Assembly (NCBI GenBank): GCA_014706385.1
Contig: JACGZH010000002.1
Span: 62,001-126,000 of the forward strand
Direction of reading: 5' to 3'
DNA: 64,000 nucleotides
Source of the DNA: Phaffia rhodozyma
Taxonomy: Eukaryota; Basidiomycota; Tremellomycetes; Cystofilobasidiales; Mrakiaceae
Positions 29,095 to 42,429 of this stretch are shown one piece after another (positions within the stretch are counted from its first letter, which is position 1; each line of letters starts with the position of its first letter). Both the position numbers and the translations under genes were made by a program. Below the pieces are notes generated by a model. The model was given only the letters and a program-made list of their open reading frames with translations, did no database searches and was not told the origin of the DNA.

Positions 29095-31361
29095 ATGTAT
29101 CATCCGTACGTCTCTTCCCGTTTCATCTCGTTCTGTTTGGATTATCTCAAGATTTGTGTCTCACTCGAGTTACCGTTTCCGATCTATTTTCTTCTCTCTC
29201 TTTTCGTCTTGTTCATGTTGTTCCCCAACTTACACAACTTCTCCTTCCTTCAAACATTTTCTCCATCTCTCGTCTATCTGTAACATCTTGGGTTCAACCA
29301 GTGATCAAACAAACCAACAGGTCTACTACCCGTTCCGATCTAACGACTCTGGCAATTCTTCTGGCTCCTCTTGGGCTTCTTCTAATCACACCGGAAGCTC
29401 CAACAGTGTTCATTCCAACCGATCTCTCTCGGCTGCCCTTCGAGGAGAATACGCTAGCGGTCACCCTAACGTCGTCCACACCTACGATTCCAACCCCGCT
29501 ATCTCGGTATCATCCCCATTGCCTTCGCCTCCTCTATACATGCAGGGCGTTCCTCAACATCAAATGCAGCACCAACACCAGCTTCAACCTCAACAGTTGC
29601 ACCAGCAACAGCAACACCATCAACTACAGCAGCCCCAGCAACCGCCGCCAGTTTATCATCAGACTCAACAACCCATGTCCTATCCCATGTATCCAACTAC
29701 ATCCCAGCCAAGCTCGGTCCCCATCTACGTCTCACATTCTCCCCAAGTCCAACCGGCATCTCCTTCTCATATGATGTCACCCACCCCTTCTTCTCCTCCA
29801 GTTGATCAGCCCCCCGTTCCTCTCTCGAGTACGCGTTCCGAGCCCCCGACTCCCGCCAGTATAGCCGCCGAGCAAGCCGCGGCCGCTCAGGCTGCTCTTC
29901 GACAGGCCCAGCAGAACGCTAGAGTCGCACAGATCCACGCAAATGCGTTGAGCGGCAAATTATCGGCCGGTGGTCAGAGCCAAGGTCAAGACGGACATGC
30001 TCAGACACCTCGTGTCGAAGGAACTGGGGAAACAGAGGAGAAAGTCCGGAAGTCTGCTGGAAAGTACGCGTTAAAGGATTTCCAAGTCGAACGAACGTGA
30101 GTCTGTCGAGATATCCTTTCAATTGAGCTTTGAAGGCAAAACTGGAGTTTGACCTTTCGTCTTGTTTATCCCGTTCGATTAGCCTGGGTACTGGTTCGTT
30201 CGGACGAGTACACCTTGTCAAATCTCGTCACAATGGTCGATTCTACGCCGTGAAAGTACTTGGCAAGGAAAAAGTGGTCAGAATGAAACAGGTTGAACAC
30301 ACCAATTCAGAGCGAGAGATGCTCGTCCGAGTTAGGCATCCGTTTTTAGTCAACCTGTGGGGAACATTCTCGGACCCGAGGAACCTTTATATGGTCATGG
30401 ACTTTGTTGCCGGTGGAGAACTCTTTAGTCTTTTGAGGAAGAGCCAGGTGAGGTTTCTTTCTGACTTTGGATTGCGATATCCCTATCTGATATGCCCTTA
30501 TTCATTCCCTTGATACAACTTCATTATCTAGCGGTTTCCTAATTCGGTCGCCAAATTCTACGCGGCCGAAGTCGCGCTCGCTATTGATTACCTCCACTCG
30601 CTCGACATCATCTACCGAGATTTAAAACCAGAGAACATCTTGCTCGGCGCAGACGGGCACGTCAAAGTGACTGATTTTGGGTTCGCCAAGTATGTACCAG
30701 ATATCACATGGACTCTATGTGGCACACCGGACTATCTTGCCCCGGAGGTCGTTCAGAGTAAGGGATACAACAAGAGTGTAGATTGGTATGCCTTGGGCGT
30801 GTTGATCTTTGAAATGCTTGTACGTGGCCTATCTGATTCAACGAGCTCAACCCATTAGCATTGCGCCCTTACTTCTTTCTTTGTTCGAATCTCAGGCTGG
30901 TTACCCGCCGTTCTTCACCGAAGATGGAAATCCGATGAAACTTTACGAAAAGATTATCGCCGGGAAAGTTCGATACCCAGCCTACTTCGACGAACTCTCG
31001 AAGGATCTTTTGAAATCTCTTTTGATTTCCGATCTCACCAAGCGGTTCGGAAACTTGAAGTCTGGAAGTCACGATGTCTTTGGACATGGTTGGTTCGCAG
31101 AGGTCGACTGGAACAGGCTTTATAGAAGGGACATTCCGGCGCCCTATGTTCCTAAAATCGAGGGTGATGGGGATACTAGCCAGTGCGTATTACTCATTCT
31201 CTCCTTTGGTGTCTTGTGGTCGAAAAACACAATCTAATTTTCTCTCCTCTTTATATTTTCATTTTTATTTAATCAGGTTCGACCGTTACGCAGAGTGTGA
31301 TACTTCTGAGTATGGAAAACCTGGACCGGACCCGCACGGCTCGCTTTTCCCCCATTTCTAA
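29095..31361 (+). CDS. PKA1: cAMP-dependent protein kinase catalytic subunit
   Basis: AGC-family Ser/Thr kinase, effector of cAMP. The first coding exon is only 11 nt (MYHP). The second encodes a long low-complexity N-terminus rich in Ser, then a His/Gln/Pro tract (about 29560-29700), then an Ala/Gln helix. The kinase domain starts at [25 protein letters not shown] (Gly loop) and continues [13 protein letters not shown] (catalytic Lys), [50 protein letters not shown] (catalytic loop), [10 protein letters not shown] (DFG), [14 protein letters not shown] (activation-loop Thr) and [19 protein letters not shown]. The AGC tail ends [27 protein letters not shown] with TAA at 31359. Six exons, about 600 residues, of which the last ~310 are the conserved catalytic core. 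The long disordered N-terminal arm is typical of fungal PKA. Symbol by family; a second paralogue may exist elsewhere. Confidence 0.93.
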
Positions 31362-31689
31362 GAACTATCGACGTACTTGCTATTTTCTCTTCTTCTCTTT
31401 GGTTTGTTGAAACCCGAAACCCTCTCAATTCTTGTTCATATTGCTTCGAAGTCCATCGATTTGCCTTGGTCAATTTCAGTTTGTCTCTTTGTCCTATCCA
31501 TCATTATCTCTCGTTTAATTTTTTGCCAATTCTTTTTGTAAACATCAAGTCATGCTCTTTCTATCTCATGTCCTTTCCATTTCGCTTCATCCACGCCTCC
31601 CTCTTCTTCTCTCTTTCGAAGACCGCTCTTCACAAGGAGACACGCGCCAACAGAAACAAAACAGAACCATCACATATACAAAGAGAACA
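31362..31689. other. Convergent 3' intergenic region PKA / APC6
   Basis: About 330 bp of T/C-rich sequence between convergent stops. No gene seen. Confidence 0.5.
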
Positions 31690-34600
31690 TCACATGGAAC
31701 CATCTTCGATATCCATCGTATCACCCTCATAGCCACTCACAGTCATATCCAATCCAACATCCCTGTTGTTGCTTAGGTCACGTAGACTCCTTTCGTCTGA
31801 TCCTGTCTGATCAGCCAGTCCCGTTTCGTCCATCTGCGATACATCGTCCACCCCAAAATCCTCGGCCTCGACCCCGGCTTCAACCACACGGAATGGATCA
31901 AATCCCTCGTCCCTCAAACAACTCGGCAAGCCTGGGATTGACCCCAATGCACCTTCAAACTCTGTCGTTGCATGTAGTGATGAGTGGAGGATTGATGTTA
32001 TCTGGGGAGACATCGGGTCTAGAGATAGTGCCTTAAAGTGTTTTGTTAGGACGAACAAGAAAAAGGGAGATGCCAGCCAGATTAGATTCGTGAAGAAGAA
32101 AGAAGATAGAAAATTACACAAGCAGGGGTGAGGAGGAAGGGAGGCGAACCTGGTGGAAACACTCGATGGCAGAGTTTAATTTCCCTTTGAGAAGAAAGAC
32201 GATGCCCATTCCTCCGTAAGCGCTGTCGGAAGTTGGGTCCAACTTCAGCGCCATCTCGTACGCGAGGAACGACTCGTCAATTTTCCTTTTCATTCAAGAG
32301 ATGTGAATCCAATGTCAGTTGATGTGAGACTTTAAAGAGAATTTAGGAGAAAAAAGCGCATACCCGAGTTTCCGGAGTGAGTGTCCTAAGTTTAGATGAG
32401 TTTTGGCCCATGTAGCAGGTGTTCCTTGCATTTCTTCCGAAGCAGCCAATGCCTTTCTAAATTGATCGACCGCGGTTGGATAACTGCTTCCATCAAAGTC
32501 CAATTTTAAAATGAATCAGAACACATTGGTGGTCAATAAAGGGAGACGAAGAAACAGATGAAACTACGCACTCTTCCTGCATGTAAGCAATTACTCCCAT
32601 CTCGTTAAACAACAGTGGATCACTTTTACAGACCGTCAGGGCAGACTCAAAGTGGTGTCCTGCCACTGCGACGTTTTCGAGTTGAAGGTGTTCCATTCCG
32701 ATGAATAGAACAGGTAGATGAGATCTGAGTTCAACGTCCCCAATACGAACAATCGTAAGAAACTATGCGAAAAAGGCCAGATTTGCGTCATTCAAGGAAG
32801 GAGGAAACGCACCCTTGGAACAATCTGGCAGCTGTGGAGTAAGCTATAATAGCTTGGTCATGCTCTTTCTCCATAGCGAATGAATGAGCGAATGCAATCC
32901 ATGATGTTCCTAAACGGGGATCCATCAGCGAAGCTTTTCTGATGTTCCATTTCAGATCAAGGACGTAGCCATGAGCAACTGTCAGACATCTACAGTGAAT
33001 GAGAATTTCAGAACGCACCCGAAATACCGCCGCGCTTCACTCCACTTCTCACCAGTGTAGTACCAAAGCCCAACAGCATACCAGCTTGTTGCGGCGTCCG
33101 GTTCGGCAGAAATAAGATTGTGAGCAAGTAGATAGAGGGCAGAACGAAGTCGAGGTAGGTGGTGCATGCATGCTAAGTGGAGCAACAGCGCAGAGGAGTG
33201 GAAGGGAACTAGAGCAAGAATTCTATCATCGTTCATTTGAGGGAAAATGGCACCAAGGTATCAATACTGTATGAGAAGTTATACTGATGAAGGAATAGAA
33301 ACTAACTTTGAAGTCACGGCGTAGCACTCATTCCATTTAAATTGGGCATACAGCGTGTCTGCCAATCCGCACATCACATCGGCATTGCCTGATAAACCGT
33401 ATTCAGTCAGAAGCCTTCTTCTTGCCTGAGTGATCTCCCGAAGGTGTTTGTACTGATAAATTGTAATGATCGAAAAAGCGGTCAGCACGGCATTCCTTTT
33501 CTGAGATAATAATGCGAATTGGAGGAAGGGAGCAAACCTTTTTAAGACGAATGGTGTACATCATTTGAATGAACTCAGACAGGTCATCAGATTGTTCTCG
33601 ATAGCAGAGGTTCTGTATAAAATCCCATTCTGGACAGGTCGCAAGTTTTGGATTAATTTTTTCTTCCTGCCTTAGTAGCATACATTATAAGAGAGAAAAT
33701 GATATACAAACCTTCTTCTACTCCCATCATCTGACCATCCACCAAAGCCACGAATGCGTCGTAGCACCTAACGTCCAAGCTCAAAGCCTCCACAAAACAT
33801 TCCTTCGCTCGAGCGGTGGCAGACAGTCGGAGATGAATTTGACCACGCAGAAGACAACAAGAAGACTCCAACTAGATACATATACAAAGCGTAGATAGGC
33901 TTGTTAAAACAATGCATATCGAAACAAATTACCAAGCTGAAAATTTAGGCTTACCTTGATTCCTCCATCGGATTTTACATGTGGCCCGCTATTTGCTAAG
34001 TACGGTGGAATCCCATCATCACAGAATAAGGGTCAACGAACTTCAACCGTGAGTGTCGACTGAATATGACGTAAATTGTCGCATACCTGCTCCTTGGAAA
34101 GGGTTCGTCGATCCTAGCATTTCCAAAGCCTCATCCAAGTGTCCCATTCGTGTCTAAGAATAGTTAAAGGATCATCACAGAGACCGTATCCATCAAATCA
34201 AGTGCACATAAGTGTTTTGTTACAACATATATAGACAGAGATGGGAAGACGATATTGAAATTTAAATTATATTTCACTCACTAGACATTGCGCTGCTAAA
34301 TGCCGACAAGCCAGACTGACATCTACAATTCTTCTTCCCCCTCTTCCCAGACGATCACCCTCGATCCATCCTTCCTCGAAGAGTCCTCCAAGAGATCCAT
34401 TCGGGTCTCCTCTGCCCTTCTTGAGATCTTCTTCTAATCGCTCGGCCTCTTCGTCTTCCATAGACGCGCGTTCCTTGCCTTTTCTTGAAGGGGACATTCC
34501 TGTTGATTTCTCTCTCAACCTAACAGGTTTTTCGAGAGGTTGGATGAGGATCCGAACGGCTCGAGCGTATCGAGAGGTGAGAAAATGAATCTGAGCAAGC

Positions 34601-35532
34601 CAAAAGGCATCATTTTTATCCCCTGAGCAGTCGTCGGACGAACGTTTGGCGTGAAATTGAAATCATTTTAACAAGCAACGAACATGAAAGCCAAATATGA
34701 GACTGTTCACATACCTGTTAGACTAAAAATTTTGTCCCCCCAGAAAGCAGCTGCCTCATAAAGGTGTTGCATCATTGCGTCGTGCCTCCAACTTCTCATA
34801 CTGTCCATCCCTTTCAGCCCATCTTCCTCTCCATCCTCCTCGTCACCCTCCGTGTTCCTCGTCACATCGTCCTCCGAAAACTCATCCTCTGTTCGGGTCT
34901 CATCTACCTGGGCGGCAAGATTGTGCGTACTCCCGAAACGCAATCTCGAGAGCCCAGGTGTGCCAGTCGCCGAGCGCATAGTATAGGGCGAAGGAGGTGC
35001 AAGTTGAAAGTTTGAGTTGTTGGAGGATGAGACCGATAATGAAGATGGACGTCGGCGCAGATGAGGTTTGTGAAGTCTAAGAGCAGAATACGATGGACGA
35101 GGGAGTCTTGGTGAGACAGGAATAATAGAAGAGTTATTAGCTCCTCTTGGATCATCTAGAATAGTTTAAGATTGGAAGACGATTGCTGATCAGTATACGT
35201 TGATTTCGAAAATGATGCCTTGTGCCGAGTACGATCATTCAGTTGCCAACAAAACCGACATCGCGTCGATCAACCAAGAAACAGGAGAAGACAGATTCCA
35301 AGGCGTATTATATGGAAGAGGAAGACGAAGAGGCTGTGGCATATTCGTCTCACTCACCGTCCTCATTGTCGAGAGCTCCCAACTGAAGGTGCTCTATCAA
35401 ACCCTCAGGACCCAGACTAAACGAGCCAGAAAGAGACTGTCTTGGTCTTCGAAGAGCGCCTAATGTCGGGAATGGTTGGGCCGCAAAGCCTGGTGACGAT
35501 GTTGTCGGACGAGATGGCGGCGTAGATATCAT
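31690..35532 (-). CDS. CDC16: Anaphase-promoting complex TPR subunit APC6 (Cdc16/Cut9)
   Basis: TPR scaffold subunit of the APC/C ubiquitin ligase. The N-terminal ~150 residues (from [15 protein letters not shown]) are Ser/Pro-rich and acidic, followed by [14 protein letters not shown] and [23 protein letters not shown] long series of TPRs follows: [141 protein letters not shown] and [20 protein letters not shown]. The [10 protein letters not shown]...EHDQAI...[11 protein letters not shown] block is diagnostic of Cdc16/Cut9. The C-terminus after the last TPR is acidic and ends at TGA 31690. Many short introns lie between repeats. Phosphorylatable Ser/Pro sites in the N-terminus are plausible. 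One ACGCGT lies 122 bp upstream of the ATG. Confidence 0.9.
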
Positions 35533-35653
35533 GCTGTTCTCTGCTAGATGATAAGAGCTTGAAGGAAGACGATATAGAAGAGAATGATCGTCGTTACCAT
35601 CTCTTGATCTCAGAACACAAGCGACGGGAAATAATTATAATAATAATAGAGGG

Positions 35654-35659
35654 ACGCGT
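35654..35659. promoter_or_regulatory. Single MCB (ACGCGT) upstream of CDC16
   Basis: One ACGCGT hexamer about 122 bp upstream of the APC6 ATG, beside an ATAATAATA run. A single copy could occur by chance; it is noted because SMC3 in the same window has four. Confidence 0.35.
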
Positions 35660-35811
35660 ATCTTAGTTACGGATTTGCACATAGGTAACATATATGATTG
35701 TTTCTCTTCAACCCTAAAGAGAGAAGATGATATATCAAAGGAATACCGGACAAATCATGATATCCAAAGATTGAAGGAGCGCATAATCATACAACAGATA
35801 TTCGTCAGCCT

Positions 35812-38800
35812 CTACTGATACCTGATCTCGAATACCCAGGCCAGCGAATCCTCGTCTGTGTCATTCTCTTCTACAGTAATTTTTACTTGCTCTTCGTTCT
35901 TTCCAAACTCCCAATCGAGCTCGAGCTCTCTTGCTACACCGTTCCTTTTGTCAATTGACTTTTGTCTCTTGTTTGACAGAAGATAGATCTTGTCCCCTGG
36001 TAAGATAGGAAGGCGAGTAGGAATCGTGAACACAGGTGATGTAGGGCGCATCAGAGCGATGATGAAGAAAGAAAAAGTCGTTCTAGTGAAACGAAGATTG
36101 ATGTTTTGTGACGGCAGGACAAGCTCAGGAAGCAATGGGTATGGCACCTACGACCGGCATATAGTAAACAACACGGCACGTCAGGTATCGGTATATGCAA
36201 TGACGGAAGAAGAAGGTCAACCTGAGAATACAAACAGTATCGTAGATAGCCCTTTCATGAGTTTCAAGCCATCTCCCGGCTTGAAGTAGATTTCTGATCA
36301 TTACGGGGATGATCTTTCCTTCACCTGTTGGACCAATGTTCAGAAGGTAGTTGCCGTTCTTTGAGGTCTAGCACGTGCGCAAACAACTATGAGTTCAGCA
36401 TTATACAGATTCAATTATGAGAGAGTAGACTTACGACGCACTATATCAATCAAGTTATGTATGATTTCTTTGGCGGACCTGGCCAGACGAAAACGATTGT
36501 CAGTTGCCCATCCAGAAGAAGAGACAACTGAAATACTCTAACTTGTACTCGGAGTCTTTCGTCGCCTTGTTGTACCCGAACGAATATGGGTCGATCCCTG
36601 AGACCAGACAATAGATAAATAGTCAGTACATCAGCTCATGGCATCGCATGGCAGGGTGCTAGTCATTCGGAACGATATGGTACAGTTTGAAGGTCAAAAC
36701 CCACCCTCGCAGGTCTCCCACTTTCCAGACTATCGATCATCATGTGATGTTCCATCCAGATTGATCGAACCATCATGAAAAAACAGTAAGGACAAGGATG
36801 CGCTATGATTATATCCCAAATGATATCAGACGAACTTGAACGGTACTGAACCGCTCATACTCGGGGGTCGAAAAGTCTGGTGCGATTCCACAGCCTGCTC
36901 GGTAGAGCGAATATGTTAGTATCAACCAGTCGTATCTCGAAATGGAATTCAAAGCTTACGATCATTCATGGCAACTTGTCGTCCCGTTTTGGAGGTATTT
37001 CTATACCATTCGGATGCGAAAAGTCCGGTGTGGTTCGCCCCTCCGATCTGTACCACACAGGCAGCACATCCAAACAGATTAAGCGCGTAAGCATGTTGAC
37101 ACAAAACGAACCACAAGCTCATAAACTGAGGGTGAGCTGGGACTTACATCGCACCACATGATATCTGACCCTAAGTTTGACAGAATCCTCATCTGCTGCA
37201 ACTGCAGATCATCAACATAGTCGTCGACCTATCATGGTAGCCCCACAATGGTAGGCGAATATATGCAAATAAGTTTGATCATATATCTGTTCTATAAATC
37301 AACAAGAAGACACCGACTTACGGGAACATGCCCGGTATAAGGCTCAAGCTGGCCAGGGTGGTATATATCTTTTGCTAGGCCTCCTGGCTGCGAGATAGTA
37401 GTCAGAGTATGAAGTGTAGAGACACTATGATCACAAAATTACTCACCCAACCTTGCCAACCATATCGAGAATAATCCTGGTCGAATAAGTCACATCAAAG
37501 GATTAGCCTGAATGGACCAGAGACTTGAAAGAGATATCATGTTAAACAAACGGCTCACAGGGTTAAACCACTCTGGCATACTGAAATACGTGCCCTTCTT
37601 GATCCCTCCTTTCCGATCGGCAGCCTCGAACAATTCCCTGACATAATCTCTACCCCCAGGACCCAAGCTAACGGTACTCCTGTTGCTTGTGTCTAGAGTG
37701 TCGAACAGGGCAAACCCATCGTGATGCTTGGTGGTGAGGACAAAGTATTTTGCTCCTGCAGAAGTCTGTAGATCAAAGACGGGCGCAAATCCGATCAGCG
37801 GATTTTAATGGCGAGACTGAAGGAGATCAGTTACATACAAACAGATCTATCCAGAAAGTAGCGTTGAACTCAGATCCGTCAAAGGACGGTATGAAATCGT
37901 CGTATTTGACATCCTGCGATCGAAAGAGTCGGAAGCGCTCAGTGCTCAACGTTGAATCTTCGGTATTTTGTCAGTCTTTGGTAAGACTTACAGGGCCATA
38001 TTGATCGAGATGGTGATTATAAGCTGAAATCAGTCCAAAGTTCAGCCCGATAGCTCAGACAGCATGGTTTTACTAAACCGTCGACAATTAGTAAGCTCAC
38101 TCTCAGAATGTTTCCCGTCCTGATGCAACCAGTACCAGTACCATTCCGCGCTACAGAGCAAGACAGGTGAGATGAGATCTGACAAAATCTAAACGAACTG
38201 TATGAAGGACTCACTATCTTCCTTGGTTGGTCTATAGCAGGAGTAGATGCATGATATCATTGATCAAACAGGCTTCAAATGCTTAGTCCAACCGAAGCGG
38301 GGTATAGTGGAACTTACCCAAGCGGGAACACTATATAATCCCCAATGGATGAATACTGAAATAGAGAACGTATATCAAAAGACGTCGATCCATATTAGAA
38401 TCGAATGATAATGAAACAGTAACAAATACATGCACAGAACGTACTGCCAAACTTGGCCCCGTCGAACCACTTTGGGGACTGATGGAACTCCAAACTTGTC
38501 TATCACGAACTAACCAAATGTTTAGATCTTATACAGTAGGCAAGTTATCTGCACAGTGACGGCAAGCAACATACTGTATCATCTCTCCAGTGCTCCCAAT
38601 CCCGGACCAATCTACCTGTCCCGTTGACTTTCCCAATGGTCCAGGTGTTTTCGGTGAATCTTGTTCTACTCGATTTAGTAGCAACTACTTTGATCTCTCC
38701 CAACCGATCCCAAGGCTTCGATTCTCTAAACCCACCGACCGGCTGCACTAAAACTTCTACATCCACATAATCACCCGGGGGGATCCTTGTTACGGTTACT

Positions 38801-40057
38801 TGTTTCACGACTTCCCAGCCGGGTCTGAGCCCTCGAAGATCGATGCTAATCGCTTCGTGTATCCAGGCTCGAACGTCCGAGTGGGCAGAGATAGAATGAG
38901 GGTTTCTGAGAGAGACCTTCACAATCTGAGCCCGCCTTTGATGATCGTCGATCCAGTTGCTTGTGGCTTCAACGTTCAGTACTTCGACTGCGCGGTAAGG
39001 ATCTATAGAACGTAAAGACGGAGTTAGAGTGACTGCGAACACATGGAGTGCATTGAGGGACGCTCGTGCAGGCAAACGGATGGATCCAAGGCTTGCCGAC
39101 GAGTGAACGGGAAGTGTGACAGAATGTATCTGGGTGGAATTGTATGACTTTTGTTTGTAAGATGTGAAGTGGTATGGGCTTGTTTGTTTGGTCGGATGTT
39201 GCAGAGATATGTTGATCAGAACAAGATCTGTATGAAGATGAGGTGCGCTACATACCATTGAATGGTACCTTGGTTGAGCCAATGTATGGACCACCAATTC
39301 TTGACATCCACTATCAATCACATTAGATAAATAACAGATCAGGATCTCTATCAAGTTTTTGAGAGTCAGTTAAGCCAGAGCCACTCACCCTCGAGCTCTT
39401 CGCTGGAGCCGTCAGTGAACTCAGCCAGGATCTTTTCCTTCGATGCTCCTGAACCAGGATGTTAGTACTCGGTGGGTTCCCTTGTAGGATTTCGAACTAC
39501 ACTCACCGTCAGACCAATCGCCTGCAACCAAAAGATGAAGGCTGGAAACCTCGACCGGTTCTGGCAAGGCGATAGTCTGAGCAAGAGCAAATTTATGTGT
39601 GATCAGGACAGTGTTGATATCTCACTATGTCATTCCCTCGAGTCTCACCTGCGATTCAGCCACGATGTTATCGTACTGAAGACCCGCCCAAAATCTCGGC
39701 AAATCAAACTGCGATAAGACCCATCTGATGAGTCAACATGTTCGTTTCTCATACCTTGACTTTCGGTTTCAATCATTCTGTGCTCTTTACCTGTACGCCT
39801 TTGTCCTTCCAAGAGCCAGTAGGCAGACAGTTTTCCTCAGATGGGTACGTCCGACCTGCGCCGTCGAACCCGCCGTTCAAAGCCTCGCCAGAATAAGAAG
39901 CTGCCTTGTTATTAAAATATCTTTCCAGACTGATAGGAACTGATTGAACCTCCTCCGGCTCTTGAGGAGATAGAAACGAGAGCAGATATAACAGCAGATG
40001 GATCATGTAGACGAAGATGTAGATGGTGGGTTCGGTGCAGATGCGATAGAACGTCAT
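35812..40057 (-). CDS. GH29 alpha-L-fucosidase, secreted
   Basis: Retaining exo-alpha-L-fucosidase acting on fucosylated glycans outside the cell or in the secretory path. The N-terminus (ATG at 40057) has a hydrophobic segment, IYIFVYMIHLLLYLLSFL, usable as a signal peptide or anchor. An N-terminal beta domain of about 350 residues follows (FWAGLQYDNIVAESQ, VSSLHLLVAGDWSD, DIDPYRAVEVLNVEA-type segments), as in fungal GH29 proteins. The catalytic domain begins at SPKWFDGAKFG-IFIHWG and continues AKYFVLTTKHHDGFALFD, SMPEWFNP, YVDDLQLQQMRIL and SDIMWCD-IGG, where the Asp is the expected nucleophile. GNYLLNIGPTGEGKIIP then leads to a short C-terminal beta domain ending LAWVFEIRYQ (TAG at 35812). 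About twenty small exons. Total roughly 750 residues, within the fungal range. Horizontal origin was considered, but the full intron load argues against recent transfer. Confidence 0.87.
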
Positions 40058-40188
40058 CCATCGCGGTTAAGTCCGAATCTCCATCCGATTTTAATTATTC
40101 TTTTTTTCCTTCACCTCCGAGGTCTTCTTCCCACCTTCAGTCTTCACCCTCTCTTCTAACCATCTCGTCTGATCTGTCGGATCGGCAC
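40058..40188. promoter_or_regulatory. Compact divergent promoter, GH29 (-) and ABC ATPase (+)
   Basis: Only 131 bp separate the two start codons. The side near 40189 is T/C-rich. Both promoters must share or overlap. Confidence 0.5.
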
Positions 40189-42429
40189 ATGATGTTCAAC
40201 CGGCTGCTCATCCGATCACTCAGAACCCCTCGATACAGCCCATCGTGCCGTCTGATCTCCATCAATTCTACAGCGCCGACGTTCCGAATTCCACCGAATA
40301 CAGCGGTTCATAGGTTTGGCGATCATAAGGGGACTCATCCGTTGTTTCGGGATCTCGGATGGACAATCCAATCGAACGAGCGTTGGGCTGTCGTCGGTGG
40401 TGGGTCAGGGAGGAAATCTCTAGTCGAGGTGAGTTTTAGTCAACCGTCAAGCGATATGAGAACAGACGATTGAACACATCTGTTCCGGTTTTTTTTTCTT
40501 TCTTTCTTCTTGTTTTGCATCTTTGGATAACCTTTCCCTCAAAGGTTCTCCTTAATCATCACCGGCTATCACCCTACGTCGGTCCACCTGGACGTCACCC
40601 GTTTTTGTATTCCGAGACCGAGCCTTCGTCTCCGTCCTCGATCTATCACCTCAAATTCAGCACCCCGCCCTCTCCTTCGGGTGATTTCTCGGACTACACC
40701 GCTCGATACCATACCCTACACGAATCGGATCGACTGACTCTGTTGGAAAAGATGTTGTGGGCCCTCGACCCGGACCCACTCACGGGTGGGAAAAAGGGGG
40801 GCGAGCGAGCGAGGGAGGTAGCCAAGCTGGTAGGGGTGGAACATCTGTTGGACACTCCGTTCGTCGGGTTGAGTAACGGTCAGACCAGACGAGCAAGGAT
40901 GGCGCTTGGATTGTTGTCTGATCCGAAATTCCTCGTCGTGGAGGAACGTGAGTGGGCTTTTTCTTAATTTATTTTTGTTCCCTTCAACATGGTCTTTCTT
41001 TCTTCATCCTAATTCACGTTCGATGAACATAAACGAGACTAATATCTTTCTTCTTCTCCTTCTTCTTCTCCTCCCTCTTGTTCGGGACTGTTTATGCCGG
41101 TCAAAGCGTTCGCGGGCTTGGACCCTGCAGGCCGTAAAGATATCTCGGACGTCCTGTACAAACTACAAGAGACGATCCGGATCATCCTCGTCGTTCGGGG
41201 AGGCGAGAGCTTACCGTCCTGGGTGACGAACGTGATCGAGTCGCCTTCCGATGGTCAGGTCCGGTTCGGTGTACGGGGAGACGAAAAGGAATGGTGGGCG
41301 GAACGGATGAGCCGGATAAAGTCTGAGATAGGTTTGATCGACGGGAAAGCCGGACCCGATGAACAAGAACGACGTGAGCAATCATCGATGGAAACACCGA
41401 GCGCGCAAGGAAAGACGGTGGTAGAACTCAAAGACGTCGACATCCATTACGGACCGAAGCGAGTGTTGGACTCTGTCGATTGGACCATCCGGACTGGAAC
41501 TCGATGGCATCTCTCTGGTTCGAACGGGTCCGGAAAGACGACGCTACTGTCGCTGATCCTAGGGGACCACCCCCGGTCGTTCTCGCTCCCTGCACAGTCG
41601 ATCAAGTTGTTCGGCCGGCCGAGACGACAGATCGCCACGCCCATCCTGGGATCGCTCATCGGACACTGCTCCCCAGAGATCTTCAAATCGTTCCCCCGTT
41701 CGACCGGGCTCTCGCTCGAGGAAGCGATCGGGACGGGCTACCTTGGGATCTATTCTCGCCGAGCGCTCTCGGACGAGCAAACGACCCGGATCCGGACGGT
41801 CCTCCGATCGTTCTTCCCCTCCCCGGCCGACAGCTCGTTGGGCGACCGGAAGTTTGCAGAGCAGAGCCCGAACGACCAATCCGTCATCCTGTTCATCCGG
41901 TCCATCATCCATTCACCCGAGCTGTTGATCCTGGACGAACCGTTTGCGTTTATGGAGCAGGACTCGATCGAACGGTGTAGGTTATATCTGGATCGACTGG
42001 GTGATCGCTCGGCCGTCGTCTGGGTCGGCCACTGGGCTGGCGAACGTCCTTGGACCGAAGATAGAGGTGCGTTCTTGGAGGGGGAAGGCCTTTTTTTTTC
42101 TTTTTTTTCTTCTTTGACTTGTTTTCTTTCGTCACCGCCATCCATATTGAGTGCATCTCACTGACTTGAGAGCTACTTTTTCTTCCTCTCAAATTAAAAA
42201 TTCCAAACACAACAACGGGTTTCCGGAACTCTGCGCTTCTGAACCAAAAAAAACAACAACACATCAACAACATATGTATATATGGTCTCCCTCCCCCTGC
42301 CCTCCCCCCCCCTTTCCTTTCCTTTCCTTTCCTGCCGCTCTGAATATCGGACATGACGCGTCGGATCGTAATACAGGGAGCATCCTTCGTTTAGAATCCG
42401 GTAAGGTGATCGAGCGAGTCGCTCGATGA
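40189..42429 (+). CDS. Twin ABC-domain ATPase, ModF / yeast YDR061W-like, probably mitochondrial
   Basis: Soluble tandem-ABC protein without membrane segments, resembling bacterial ModF and yeast YDR061W. The Arg-rich N-terminus (MMFNRLLIRSLRTPRYSPSCR) looks like a mitochondrial leader. The first ABC has a degraded P-loop, VVGGGSGRKSLVE (Arg where Gly is expected before the Lys), a near-normal signature, LSNGQTRRARMALGLL, and a Walker B end reading FLVVEE-PFAGLDPAGR. The second ABC has an intact Walker A, GSNGSGKTTLL, but its signature region reads EQSPNDQSVILFIRSI, while Walker B LLILDEPFAFME is intact. So each half keeps what the other lost, fitting one working composite site. The final exon, SILRLESGKVIERVAR, follows an unusually long intron (about 42066-42379). 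Four exons, about 560 residues. The second half is GC-rich compared with its neighbours. Function unknown. Confidence 0.8.

Noticed and set aside
41480..41980. 166-codon + strand frame inside the ABC ATPase
   Set aside because: Shadow frame in GC-rich coding sequence. The in-frame reading gives the Walker A and B motifs of the second ABC domain.
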